Shown piece after piece: positions 26,851-35,382 of a stretch of 64,000 bases of DNA. This DNA is from Cyanobacteria bacterium UBA4641 (lineage in GTDB: Bacteria; Cyanobacteriota; Vampirovibrionia; Gastranaerophilales; Gastranaerophilaceae). Position 1 is the first letter of the stretch. Each line of letters begins with the position of its first letter. Position numbers and translations under genes: made by a program. The notes beneath the pieces were generated by a model. That model searched no databases. It worked only from the letters and a program-made list of their open reading frames with translations, and had not been told where the DNA came from. Location of the stretch: contig DHMN01000040.1 in the NCBI GenBank assembly GCA_002405805.1, positions 1 to 64,000 of the forward strand, given 5' to 3'.

Positions 26851-28218
26851 ATGAAATTTTCTTCATCGTTTAAAGTAGGAATATTGACGTTAGCGGCTTT
26901 AATTCTCTTGGTTGGTGCTGTGCTAAAGGTTAAAGGCAGAGCTTTTTCATCTGCAAAGAGAATTGAAATTCAATTTAAAGATGTTAATGGTTTGCGCCCT
27001 GGTGCTGGTGTTCAAATCATGGGTTTAAAAGTCGGTCAAGTCGAAGAAATTACTCCTGTTGTAAAAGGTGAAGACAGTTTTGTAAACGTGAAATTTGTAA
27101 TCACAGACCCAACAGTACAAATTCCTCGAGCATCATCTTTTTCAATCCAACAGTCTGGTTTGATTGGTGAATTGTTCTTGGAAATCACTCCCCCTAAAAC
27201 TTTAACAATATATATTCCAATGAAAGATAGTCATTTGTTATACAAAAATGACCCTGTTCAGATGAAGTTGAGTGAAAAATATTATGACGTAGGTTTGATT
27301 AAATCTGTTGAAGTTGTTTCAAGAGATTCTCTACCTTACAATTATAAGGATAATATTAAAACAAAAAGTGCTTATAAGGTTGAATATTTTATCAATCTCC
27401 CTGGGTTGGTGTTGCCTGAATTTATGAAAGGTTCTGCAATTGTTGAAGGTTCTGCTCACAAGTTGAGACTCGTTCCGCTTGATGAAATGCCGCTTGCTTA
27501 CCCTCGTCAAAATTCACCATACACTATTATTGAGCCGATGAGATTATCTGACTTTATGGATTGGCAGTATAAAGCAGCTGAAACTTTGACCGAAACTAAC
27601 AGAAAAGTAAATCAAATTTTGTCTGATGAAACTATCGCAGATTTGAAAAAGACAATTGCAAACTTAGATGCACTTACTGCTAAATCTAATGTAACTTTAG
27701 GCAAGGTTGACCAGTTGTTGGATTCTTCTCGCGGTGATATAGAACAATTGCTTGCTATGACTCAACAAGCAACCGATGATTTTTCTAAATTGTCTGCTAA
27801 CGTTAATAATATTATCGGAGACCAACAATTTAAGAAAACTGTTATGTCTACAGCTGATTCGGTTGACAAGTTAGCTAAAAACTTGAATAAAGTCATGAAC
27901 GCAGCCGATGCTGAGGCTACAGGTAAAAACTTGAAAATCATTGCAGAAAACTTGTCTCAAATCAGTGAGAGCGTAAACTCTATGACAAAAGATGATAAGT
28001 TGAAAAATCAATTAACAACGGCTATAACAAATGTAAATAATGCTATGTCAGAGGCTGCAACTGCATTAGATACGGTGAACAAAGTTAATCCGTCTAATCC
28101 AAATCAAGCATCTGATTTGCAACAAATCGTCAGTGATACTGTTGTAACAACAAATAATTTGAAAAAATTCTCAGAAAAATTGAATAAACGTTTCTTGTTA
28201 TTCAGATTGATGTTCTAA
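26851..28218 (+). CDS. MlaD/MCE-domain lipid transport protein
   Basis: A 455-residue protein with an N-terminal membrane helix (residues 9-25) and an MCE domain at about 37-130 (IEIQFKDVNGLRPGAGVQIMG, GELFLEITPPK). A long helical C-terminal half has repeated amphipathic segments. It is the substrate-binding part of an Mla-type ABC system moving phospholipids between the membranes; the ATPase and permease genes are not adjacent. It precedes lpxK by 20 bases, fitting an outer-membrane lipid unit. Confidence 0.88.
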   Translation: MKFSSSFKVGILTLAALILLVGAVLKVKGRAFSSAKRIEIQFKDVNGLRPGAGVQIMGLKVGQVEEITPVVKGEDSFVNVKFVITDPTVQIPRASSFSIQQSGLIGELFLEITPPKTLTIYIPMKDSHLLYKNDPVQMKLSEKYYDVGLIKSVEVVSRDSLPYNYKDNIKTKSAYKVEYFINLPGLVLPEFMKGSAIVEGSAHKLRLVPLDEMPLAYPRQNSPYTIIEPMRLSDFMDWQYKAAETLTETNRKVNQILSDETIADLKKTIANLDALTAKSNVTLGKVDQLLDSSRGDIEQLLAMTQQATDDFSKLSANVNNIIGDQQFKKTVMSTADSVDKLAKNLNKVMNAADAEATGKNLKIIAENLSQISESVNSMTKDDKLKNQLTTAITNVNNAMSEAATALDTVNKVNPSNPNQASDLQQIVSDTVVTTNNLKKFSEKLNKRFLLFRLMF

Positions 28219-28238
28219 GAGTTTAGAGAAGTTGTAAA

Positions 28239-29261
28239 ATGCAAAATATAAAAACAAAAATTACACAAATGCACTATCAAAGGGATTCTAAAGGAGTCCT
28301 TTTTGATATTTTGAAATTCTGTTCATATTTTTACGGTTTTGGCAGTCGTATGAAAAATTTCTTGTATGATAATAAGATTCTAAAACCTAAGAAAGTGAAT
28401 GCCTATGTGATATCAGTCGGCAATATGACAACTGGTGGAGTGGGCAAAACTCCTGTAGTATCTGAAATCGCAAAATATTTGGTGAACATTGGGCAACGTG
28501 TTGCAATTGTTTCGCGCGGATATGGCGGAAAACTTGATAACAGCAAAATTAATATGATATCAGATGGGACATCTATTTATTTTGATGCGGTACAAGCAGG
28601 GGATGAACCTTATTGGCTAGCTGAAAATACCCAAGGAGCTTATGTTTTCACTTGTAGAAACAGATATCTTGCAGCAAAAATGGCAGTTGAAAAATTCGGA
28701 ATTCAGGTAATCATCCTTGATGACGGTTTTCAACACAGAAAATTACACAGAGATTTGGATATTGTTTTGATGGACAGTGTTAAGGGTTTTGGTAACGAGC
28801 ATTTGCTCCCTGCAGGTCCATTGAGAGAAGGTCCTGAGGCGCTGGAACGAATTGATAAATTTGTTGTTGTTAGCAAAAGTGTAAAACATGACACGGCTGA
28901 GCGTGTTGCAAAAATTATGCAAAAACGCTTGAATATTCCAACCTCTGTGTGCTACACAGAACCTGATTATGTTTATAATATAAAAACCGGACAAAGATTG
29001 ATGGAAGGCTTGGCTGTCACTGCAATGTGCGCGATTGGTCAACCTCAACAATTCTATGATTTTTTGTCTGATTATCAGGTTGTAAAAACAGTTACATTTG
29101 ACGACCATCACCAGTATGCCCCGATTGATATTGTCGATATTTCAGGAAGTATTATCACAACTGAAAAAGATGCAGTGAAACTTGCGCGCTTTGACCGCGA
29201 TAATATCTACGCCCTGAAATTAAAGACTGTTATTGATGTGGAAAATTTGTTGAAAAAGTAG
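28239..29261 (+). CDS. lpxK: Tetraacyldisaccharide 4'-kinase LpxK
   Basis: A 340-residue lipid A kinase that phosphorylates the 4' position of the disaccharide precursor at the inner membrane. The P-loop is GNMTTGGVGKTP at 61-72, followed by VSRGYGG and ILDDGFQHRKLHRDLDIVLMD, all LpxK signatures. The N-terminal helix would sit on the membrane. Its presence shows that the cell makes a lipid A-type lipopolysaccharide. It lies downstream of the MCE gene. Confidence 0.95.
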   Translation: MQNIKTKITQMHYQRDSKGVLFDILKFCSYFYGFGSRMKNFLYDNKILKPKKVNAYVISVGNMTTGGVGKTPVVSEIAKYLVNIGQRVAIVSRGYGGKLDNSKINMISDGTSIYFDAVQAGDEPYWLAENTQGAYVFTCRNRYLAAKMAVEKFGIQVIILDDGFQHRKLHRDLDIVLMDSVKGFGNEHLLPAGPLREGPEALERIDKFVVVSKSVKHDTAERVAKIMQKRLNIPTSVCYTEPDYVYNIKTGQRLMEGLAVTAMCAIGQPQQFYDFLSDYQVVKTVTFDDHHQYAPIDIVDISGSIITTEKDAVKLARFDRDNIYALKLKTVIDVENLLKK

Positions 29262-29264
29262 AGA

Positions 29265-30017
29265 CTATTTTGTCGAATTGAAGACATACATAGCGGCTCT
29301 ACTTTTTGGTTGAGCGATTCCATCATAAATTAGTATTGGGTAAATATCAGTAATATCCTTTTTGTCTACAATGCAATCTCCTGAATCTGTGACGTTATGA
29401 TATTGATTTTCTCCCTTGGTGCACTCAACTTCTTTATTCGGACCGGATGTGCCGTTTACATCTATCATTGCATAACAACCGTTCCCCATACCTGCGCCCT
29501 CTTCTCCTGCTCCGATTATACCTGCAGCAGAACCTATTGCTCTTGTGCAAGTCCTGAAATTTGAAGTTGAAATGCTTAAATATGCTGAAAATACTATAAG
29601 ACTTCCGTCTTGTAATTGATATACCGGATTTCTATTTTGATAATTTTTGAAACTGTCTGCATTTTCAAAGTGATATGATTTAGGGTTATAGTTATTTAAT
29701 TTATCTATACCTGAATAATATGTTACACCTTGCAATGTTCCGTTCAATAAAGAACAAATAGAATGTTGAGTTTCAGGGTCGTTAAGCGAGTTATCTGCAT
29801 TGCATTTAGTGTCTATTCCTGCAAAATCAAAACCGTATTGCTCTTGTGACATCCTTGCAGCATTACTTAGTGTTGATATAACTTTTTTGAATTTGGCTCT
29901 ATATTGCGCACCTTTAATATTCGCAAATAATGTAGGTATTGTCATAGCTGCCACTACGCCAATTATTCCCAGTGTAATCAATACTTCCGCCAATGTAAAA
30001 GCTCTACGATTTTTCAT
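29265..30017 (-). CDS. Type IV pilin-like protein (pseudopilin)
   Basis: A 250-residue protein with a class III signal: NRRAFTLAEVLITLGIIGVV, with cleavage expected before Phe7 and Glu at position +5 of the mature protein. The residue before the cut is Ala rather than the usual Gly. A globular Cys-containing domain follows. It would be processed by a prepilin peptidase and assembled into a pilus or type II secretion pseudopilus. The neighbours are not pilus genes. It converges on lpxK (3 bases apart). Confidence 0.88.
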   Translation of the reverse strand: MKNRRAFTLAEVLITLGIIGVVAAMTIPTLFANIKGAQYRAKFKKVISTLSNAARMSQEQYGFDFAGIDTKCNADNSLNDPETQHSICSLLNGTLQGVTYYSGIDKLNNYNPKSYHFENADSFKNYQNRNPVYQLQDGSLIVFSAYLSISTSNFRTCTRAIGSAAGIIGAGEEGAGMGNGCYAMIDVNGTSGPNKEVECTKGENQYHNVTDSGDCIVDKKDITDIYPILIYDGIAQPKSRAAMYVFNSTK

Positions 30018-30173
30018 TTTTATTACCCTTTCTATATAAAATGCGAATATATTTTATTTATTCTTATATAATCTTGATTAATTCTATATCATGTGCGAAT
30101 TATTGTCAAATATTCTTATTTTATAAAGTATCAAAATGTAAATAGATAATTTATGATTTATGCAAGGTGAAAT

Positions 30174-30491
30174 ATGGATATAAAGGTTTTATTAGGCAAG
30201 AGGATTAGAGAATATCGGCAAAAGTATGGAATGACTCAATTTCAGTTAGCGGAAAAGCTCGGAATTGACGATAAACATTTGAGTCGTATTGAACTTGGCA
30301 AAAATATGCCTCAAGCTGTTGTTATTTCTAAACTCGCAGAAGTTTTTAATATAGAACCGAAAAGTCTTTTCGAGTTTTCTCACCTTGGTGCAATTGACGA
30401 TGTTAAAAAAGATTTGAATAAAATATTAGAAACTTTGTCGGATGAACAAGTGATTTTGACTTACAAATATGTCAAAACTTTTGTTATTTAG
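30174..30491 (+). CDS. XRE-family helix-turn-helix regulator
   Basis: A 105-residue protein. Residues 6-62 are a classical Cro/CI-type HTH (RIREYRQKYGMTQFQLAEKL, then DDKHLSRIELGKNMP). The C-terminal 40 residues are helical and may dimerise. Ribosome binding site aaggtg. Target genes are not evident; nth starts 21 bases downstream. Confidence 0.85.
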   Translation: MDIKVLLGKRIREYRQKYGMTQFQLAEKLGIDDKHLSRIELGKNMPQAVVISKLAEVFNIEPKSLFEFSHLGAIDDVKKDLNKILETLSDEQVILTYKYVKTFVI

Positions 30492-30500
30492 TGTTTTGTA

Positions 30501-30506
30501 TATAAT
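30501..30506 (+). promoter_or_regulatory. Putative -10 of nth (leaderless arrangement)
   Basis: TATAAT ends 6 bases before the nth ATG at 30513 and just after the regulator gene. The -35 is weak (TTTTGT at 30479-30484). No ribosome binding site is seen. Confidence 0.35.
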
Positions 30507-30512
30507 AAAATT

Positions 30513-31136
30513 ATGATTGATGAAATAGTAAAAGGTCTTGAAGATGCGAAACAACCGCAGAGTGATTTTGTAAAACTTATGGATAATTTCAAAAATCCTT
30601 ATCTTGTTTTGATTGCGTGTATTTTGAGTTTGAGAACGAATGATAAAACAACTTATCCTGCAACATTGAGGATGTTAAAACTTGCCGATACTCCTGAAAA
30701 GATGATGAAAGTCAAAGTTGAGGATTTAGAAAAAGCTATTTATCCGGTCGGTTTTTACAAAAATAAAGCAGGACAAATTATTGAATTATCTAAAATTATT
30801 GTTGAAAAATATAATGGCAAAGTTCCTGATAGTATTGATGAGATGTGCAAGTTCCGCGGAGTTGGGCGAAAAACAGCCAACCTTGTCATGTCTTTAGGTT
30901 TTAACGAGCCTGCAATTTGCGTTGATGTTCATGTTCATCGGATTTTTAACCGTCTTGGGTATATCAAGACCAAAAATCCTGAAGAAACTGAGTTTGCATT
31001 GCGCGAAAAACTTCCTAAAAAATACTGGATTCCGATAAATACCCTGCTTGTTACTCATGGGCAAAATGTTTGCAAGCCGATAAAACCTCAGTGTGATATT
31101 TGTCCGATTTCAAAATATTGTGCTAAAATAATTTAA
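30513..31136 (+). CDS. nth: Endonuclease III (DNA glycosylase/AP lyase)
   Basis: A 207-residue base-excision repair enzyme removing oxidised pyrimidines. The helix-hairpin-helix reads FRGVGRKTANLVMSLGF (with the catalytic Lys), followed by CVDVHVHRIFNRLG (catalytic Asp), and the 4Fe-4S ligands are at the C-terminus in the exact spacing Cys-x6-Cys-x2-Cys-x5-Cys. Length is normal. Confidence 0.95.
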   Translation: MIDEIVKGLEDAKQPQSDFVKLMDNFKNPYLVLIACILSLRTNDKTTYPATLRMLKLADTPEKMMKVKVEDLEKAIYPVGFYKNKAGQIIELSKIIVEKYNGKVPDSIDEMCKFRGVGRKTANLVMSLGFNEPAICVDVHVHRIFNRLGYIKTKNPEETEFALREKLPKKYWIPINTLLVTHGQNVCKPIKPQCDICPISKYCAKII

Positions 31137-31202
31137 TAGTATAATACTGTCAAAAAATATTTTTACGTGTTTTATTATGTTTTGTAATCGGAGGTTTAAA
31201 TT

Positions 31203-31619
31203 ATGAAAGTTTCACCTATCACAGTCGGACAATATTATACAAATAGCGCAATAGATAATGCGTTGGAAACAGTTAATCAAGCTAAAGGAATTTTTGTTCC
31301 TTATGCTAAAAAATATGGTGTAACTGTTGATGTGGATAAAGCCGCAAAGATGGTATCACCTGATTTGTTGACTCCATCTATGCAGAAATTGGTTGATAAT
31401 AATATTGTTGTATCAGTAAGAGACAAAAAGACCGGAAAAACAGGACTATCACTTGTTGGTGCTACAAAAGACAGTTTTATGCACTCAGAAGACAAGTTGG
31501 TCAATGTTTTGGATAAAAATGGCATAAAAGTTGTTACAACGAAGTTTAATCATGAAGATAATTTGTTAAGAACAATTTGCCGTGCTGTTGAAGGTTTGAC
31601 TAAGTTTGTAAAAGGGTAG
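31203..31619 (+). CDS. Small unknown protein
   Basis: A 138-residue soluble protein with a strong ribosome binding site (cggaggt). No signal peptide. A strand-rich middle (NNIVVSVRDKKTGKTGLSLVG) is weakly reminiscent of the product at 2395. No family recognised. It is followed by an intergenic repeat cluster. Confidence 0.55.
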   Translation: MKVSPITVGQYYTNSAIDNALETVNQAKGIFVPYAKKYGVTVDVDKAAKMVSPDLLTPSMQKLVDNNIVVSVRDKKTGKTGLSLVGATKDSFMHSEDKLVNVLDKNGIKVVTTKFNHEDNLLRTICRAVEGLTKFVKG

Positions 31620-31642
31620 GCATAGGCTTTAGTGCTCAATTT

Positions 31643-31669
31643 GAGACCATGAAACGAGTTCAGGGTGAC
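31643..31669 (+). repeat. Short palindromic repeat, family A (copy A1)
   Basis: A GAG-arm-ACGAG-arm-GAC unit with arms ACCATGAA / TTCAGGGT; one mismatch in the stem. Eleven short copies of family A occur in the window, all intergenic. Confidence 0.8.
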
Positions 31670-31722
31670 AATTGGGTTTGTATAAACCGATGCTTCTTTC
31701 ATGAATGACAAGGGCGTTTAGC

Positions 31723-31748
31723 TGTAGGTCGGCTTTACTAAGCCGACA
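31723..31748 (+). repeat. Palindromic repeat, family B (copy B1)
   Basis: TGTAG followed by GTCGGCTT-TACT-AAGCCGAC. Related copies lie at 43187, 43306 (reverse) and 50415 (reverse). Confidence 0.75.
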
Positions 31749-31764
31749 ATATTTATATAAATAA

Positions 31765-31793
31765 GCGGCGGAGTTTTTTACAAAAACTCCGCC
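31765..31793. terminator. Rho-independent terminator of ompH
   Basis: GGCGGAGTTTTT / AAAAACTCCGCC hairpin, 25 bases past the ompH stop on the minus strand; T-rich stem arms and loop. It could serve both strands. Confidence 0.7.
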
Positions 31794-31816
31794 ACTTTAA
31801 AATATTATTAATCTTA

Positions 31817-32272
31817 CTACTTAACAACTTTTACAATTTCAGATGTTATATCTTTACCGCCGTAAAGTACAACACCTTTACTCAATACAACATCATAACC
31901 TTGCGCTTTTGCTTGTGTTTCGATTTGTTTTGAAATTGAAGCATCAATTGCTTTTAGTTTTGAAGCGTATTCTGATTCAATTTTTTCTTTTTTAGCTTGT
32001 AATTCTTTTGAATATTTTTCTTCTGCGGCTTTTTTCTTAGAAGAATCTGTAATGCTTGCTACATCTTTTCTTGCGTTTTCAATAAATTTTACAAGTTCTT
32101 CTGCCTTAGCTTGTTGTTCTTTTTTTAGCGCTTGAACTTGAGCTGATGATGTTACAACTTGTGGAACATCAACAACTGCCACTGTGAAGTCTTTTGCCAT
32201 AACAGCAGAATTAAATGATAAACATCCTGCAGTCAATAATGATACTGCTAATAAACCTAAAGTTTTGTTCAT
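31817..32272 (-). CDS. OmpH/Skp family periplasmic chaperone
   Basis: A 151-residue protein with a signal peptide (cleavage after VMA, about residue 26) and a mature part made of a long Lys/Glu/Ala coiled coil between two short beta segments (FTVAVVDVPQVV; YDVVLSKGVVLYGG). This is the Skp jellyfish fold that carries unfolded outer-membrane proteins across the periplasm. It stands alone, divergent from the beta-barrel transporter gene at 32555, which could be a client. Confidence 0.88.
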   Translation of the reverse strand: MNKTLGLLAVSLLTAGCLSFNSAVMAKDFTVAVVDVPQVVTSSAQVQALKKEQQAKAEELVKFIENARKDVASITDSSKKKAAEEKYSKELQAKKEKIESEYASKLKAIDASISKQIETQAKAQGYDVVLSKGVVLYGGKDITSEIVKVVK

Positions 32273-32360
32273 AATGCATCTCCTTATAACTGGATTTATA
32301 TTAACACAAAAGCATAAATAATGTATTGTCGTCCGTTTGGTTTATTTTTTTTGTAACATC

Positions 32361-32389
32361 TTTACATGATTTTAGGAATTTTGTATAAT
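32361..32389 (+). promoter_or_regulatory. Promoter of the TpsB-like gene
   Basis: TTTACA at 32361-32366, a 17-base spacer and TATAAT at 32384-32389. Transcription would start near 32396, giving a leader of about 160 bases before the ATG at 32555, long enough to hold a regulatory structure. I see no known riboswitch. Confidence 0.5.
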
Positions 32390-32554
32390 GGTAGGGTAGG
32401 TATAGGACTATATTATTAAATTTTTGTAACTAAATCTTAATAAAAGTTCAAAAAAGGTTTTTATTTATGTGCCATCGTAACACAATATACTTACATAGAT
32501 ATATTATTAGATATAAAATTAGATATACAAGTAAAATATAGAAGGTAATACAAG

Positions 32555-34591
32555 ATGAAGAAGGTTAAGAAAAGTAATCAAATATTGGGAACGGTTTTGG
32601 CTGTTTCTGCTATCTGTGCTTTGTCAATTCCGAGTTGTAGTTCAAAAGCTTATGCTGACGGACCTAGTGGTGTTTCAGGTTCTATAAATGCCGGTTACGG
32701 TTATACTCACGGTATGGTTCCTGTAATGAATGAAGTCGGTGGCGCATCAATTCACGATAGTGATGTTATGAGATATGATAAAAACCGCCGTAGAGGTGAA
32801 GAAGATTATTATCAATATGAACAAAAACGTTACGGTACAGGCGGTTCTGCTGTAACGAATACTGCACCCCCAAATTCTATTCCTGACGCTATGAAAGCTA
32901 CAGTTGATGAAATTGGTTCAAAAGGTGTGTATATTAACTCAATTGAAGTTTCACCTTCTGAAATCTTGACAAAAGAAGAAATTAATGGCGTTATCGGTCA
33001 ATATGTTGGGCGTAATGTTTTTATGTCTGATATTCAAGCCGCAATCAATGCTTTAAATAATATTTACGCTGAAAAAGGTTATGTAACAGCAAGAGCTTAT
33101 CTTCCTGAACAAACTGTTTCTAACGGAAATATCAGAATTGAATTAATCGAAAGTAAAATCGGTAATGTTACAGTTGTTAATAACAAATACACAACTGATA
33201 AATATATTTTGAAAAGAATGCCTGAAAAGCCGGGTGAATTGTTCGATATCGTTAATTTGGAACAAGATGTTTTGGATTTCAACAGATATCATGACGGTGT
33301 AAACTTGGCTGCTAACTTAAAAGCAGGTACAACTCCGGGGACTACTGATATTGAGTTGACCGCTCAAGAAACCTTCCCATTCCACCTTATCGGTATGATG
33401 GATAATGCAGGTCGTAGAAGTACAGGTCAATTGAGAGGCGGTCCTGCTATCGTTGCAGATAGTTTATTTCACCACAGAGACCAAATGACTGCAGGTTCAT
33501 ACTTCTCTAGAGGTGCTATCAGTCCATTCTTTGATTACAGTTATCCAATCAACAAAAAAGATGGTAGAATCGGATTTTCTTATTCTTCAACTTTTGCAAA
33601 AGTTATTAACGGTCAATATGATTGGATGGGCTTAAAAAGTAATTCATATTTGTACAGTTTGTACTATGACCAACCTATTGTAAGAACAAGAGGTTTTGAA
33701 TTTAGAACATTCGCATCTTTGAGCTACAAACGTTCAAGAAGTTGGTCAAATTTGGGTAACTTGTTCTCACAAGCTTACGGTATGCCAATCGAAGACCCTA
33801 TCAAAGATGTTGACCAAGTTACAAGTATCGATGTTGGTTTGAATATGAGAAAAGATACCAAATACGGTATTTGGTATTTGAACCAAAACGCATCAATGGC
33901 ATTGCCTATTTTTGATAGTGAATCAAGTTACTTCAAATATTCAGGCGGAATCTTGAGATTGCATGATTTTTCTCATGGTGTAATCGGTCAATTACGTGGT
34001 AGTTACCAAGTTATTCCAAACAGTAAACACATTCCTTACTTAGACCAATTCCAAACAGGTGGTTTGGCAACGGTTAGAGGTTATTCTGAAGGTGTTATGC
34101 TTGGTAAGAGTGGTTACTTCTTCAGTGGTGAATTGATGTTCCCATTGTTGCCTCGTACAATTACAACAAAAGAAGGCAGAACAAGGTCTTTCATCGGAAA
34201 CTACTTAAAAGGTGCTGTATTTGCTGATACTGCAGGTATATTCCCTTATGTTGGTGAAGATATCTATGGTGGAAGTTACTTCTTAGCATCAGTAGGTATG
34301 GGTTTAAGAGTTCAATTACCGGGTGACTTGAGTGCTCGTTTATATTGGGGCTATCCGTTGATTAACAACGCTTACGAACAACACAGACACATGGGTAGAT
34401 TCCACTTTGAACTTACTTTGGAACCTGATTTGGATAACTTGTTGAGTAAACGTTCAACAAAAGCACAACCAGCTCCAGTACAGCCACAACCTCAACAACC
34501 ACAATTGGCTCCAGTTGAACCTATCCAAAACAATTACGATGATATTAGACACTATGACTACTTGTTAGATGGTTCTGCTACAGCATTGTAA
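32555..34591 (+). CDS. TpsB-type outer membrane transporter (POTRA plus 16-strand barrel)
   Basis: A 678-residue ShlB/FhaC-type protein. It has a signal peptide (cleavage near SSKAYADG, about residue 35), then a Tyr/Arg-rich linker, then a POTRA domain with the TpsB signature (QAAINALNNIYAEKGYVTARAY read in two parts, IRIELIESKIGNVTVV), then a beta barrel ending LEPDLDNL and an unusual Pro/Gln-rich tail of about 50 residues. ATVRGYSEG at about 515 is the RGY motif of the gating loop 6. Such proteins export one large TpsA exoprotein; no tpsA gene is adjacent. The added C-terminal tail beyond the barrel is odd. Confidence 0.88.
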   Translation: MKKVKKSNQILGTVLAVSAICALSIPSCSSKAYADGPSGVSGSINAGYGYTHGMVPVMNEVGGASIHDSDVMRYDKNRRRGEEDYYQYEQKRYGTGGSAVTNTAPPNSIPDAMKATVDEIGSKGVYINSIEVSPSEILTKEEINGVIGQYVGRNVFMSDIQAAINALNNIYAEKGYVTARAYLPEQTVSNGNIRIELIESKIGNVTVVNNKYTTDKYILKRMPEKPGELFDIVNLEQDVLDFNRYHDGVNLAANLKAGTTPGTTDIELTAQETFPFHLIGMMDNAGRRSTGQLRGGPAIVADSLFHHRDQMTAGSYFSRGAISPFFDYSYPINKKDGRIGFSYSSTFAKVINGQYDWMGLKSNSYLYSLYYDQPIVRTRGFEFRTFASLSYKRSRSWSNLGNLFSQAYGMPIEDPIKDVDQVTSIDVGLNMRKDTKYGIWYLNQNASMALPIFDSESSYFKYSGGILRLHDFSHGVIGQLRGSYQVIPNSKHIPYLDQFQTGGLATVRGYSEGVMLGKSGYFFSGELMFPLLPRTITTKEGRTRSFIGNYLKGAVFADTAGIFPYVGEDIYGGSYFLASVGMGLRVQLPGDLSARLYWGYPLINNAYEQHRHMGRFHFELTLEPDLDNLLSKRSTKAQPAPVQPQPQQPQLAPVEPIQNNYDDIRHYDYLLDGSATAL

Positions 34592-34620
34592 TTTGAATAA
34601 TCTTTTTGAGATATAATAAT

Positions 34621-34650
34621 AAGCGGAAGAAATTATTTCTTTCGCTTATT
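34621..34650 (+). terminator. Rho-independent terminator after the TpsB-like gene
   Basis: AAGCGGAAGAAAT / ATTTCTTTCGCTT stem (one G-T pair) followed by a T-rich stretch, 29 bases past the stop at 34591. Confidence 0.7.
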
Positions 34651-34669
34651 TATTTGTGAGGTATGAAAA

Positions 34670-35356
34670 ATGGGATGTAAATCAGTTTTTGTCACAGCGA
34701 CAGGTACAGATGTCGGTAAAACCTATATTTCAGGTTTATTAGTAAAAAAAATGAGAGAATTTGGCTTGAATTGCGGTTATTATAAACCTGCGTTGAGCGG
34801 AGCAATAAAACAGCATGACGGTTCATTACTTCCGGGGGATTGTGATTATGTAGTCTCAACTTCAGGGTTAAATGTAGAGCCAGTTTCTTGCGTTTCTTAT
34901 TGCTTTGAGGAGGCTGTTTCTCCGCATTTGGCAGCCGAAAGACAAGGTGTTAGAATTGATAAAAATGTAATAAAGGCAGATTTTGAAAATCGCACGCATT
35001 TGTTTGATTACTTGGTCGTAGAAGGTGCAGGCGGAATTACATGCCCATTTAATATGAAGGAAGAACAGCTTTTGCTCCCTGATATTATTAAATTTTTAGG
35101 CTTAGATATCGTTATTGTTGCAGATGGTGGTCTTGGGACAATTAATTCTGTTCTTTTGACTGTTGAATATGCAAAATCAAAAGGCTTAAATATCAAAGGT
35201 ATAATTTTAAATAATTATGATGAATATAATTTTATGCATGTAGATAACAAATGCCAAATTGAGCATTTGACAGGAGTGAAAGTTATTGCAGAAGTAAAAA
35301 AAGGTGAAAAGGATTTGAATATCTCTGAACAAGATTTGCTCAAGATATTTGGTTGA
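34670..35356 (+). CDS. bioD: Dethiobiotin synthetase BioD
   Basis: A 228-residue enzyme closing the ureido ring of dethiobiotin from 7,8-diaminopelargonate, CO2 and ATP. P-loop GTDVGKT at 12-18, YKPALSGA (substrate Lys), VEGAGGITCPF (second loop), ILNNYDE (purine recognition). It lies 26 bases before bioA. Ribosome binding site gaggt. Start and length are normal. Confidence 0.94.
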   Translation: MGCKSVFVTATGTDVGKTYISGLLVKKMREFGLNCGYYKPALSGAIKQHDGSLLPGDCDYVVSTSGLNVEPVSCVSYCFEEAVSPHLAAERQGVRIDKNVIKADFENRTHLFDYLVVEGAGGITCPFNMKEEQLLLPDIIKFLGLDIVIVADGGLGTINSVLLTVEYAKSKGLNIKGIILNNYDEYNFMHVDNKCQIEHLTGVKVIAEVKKGEKDLNISEQDLLKIFG

Positions 35357-35382
35357 TAGTTGTATAAGAAAGAAGGTTAATA

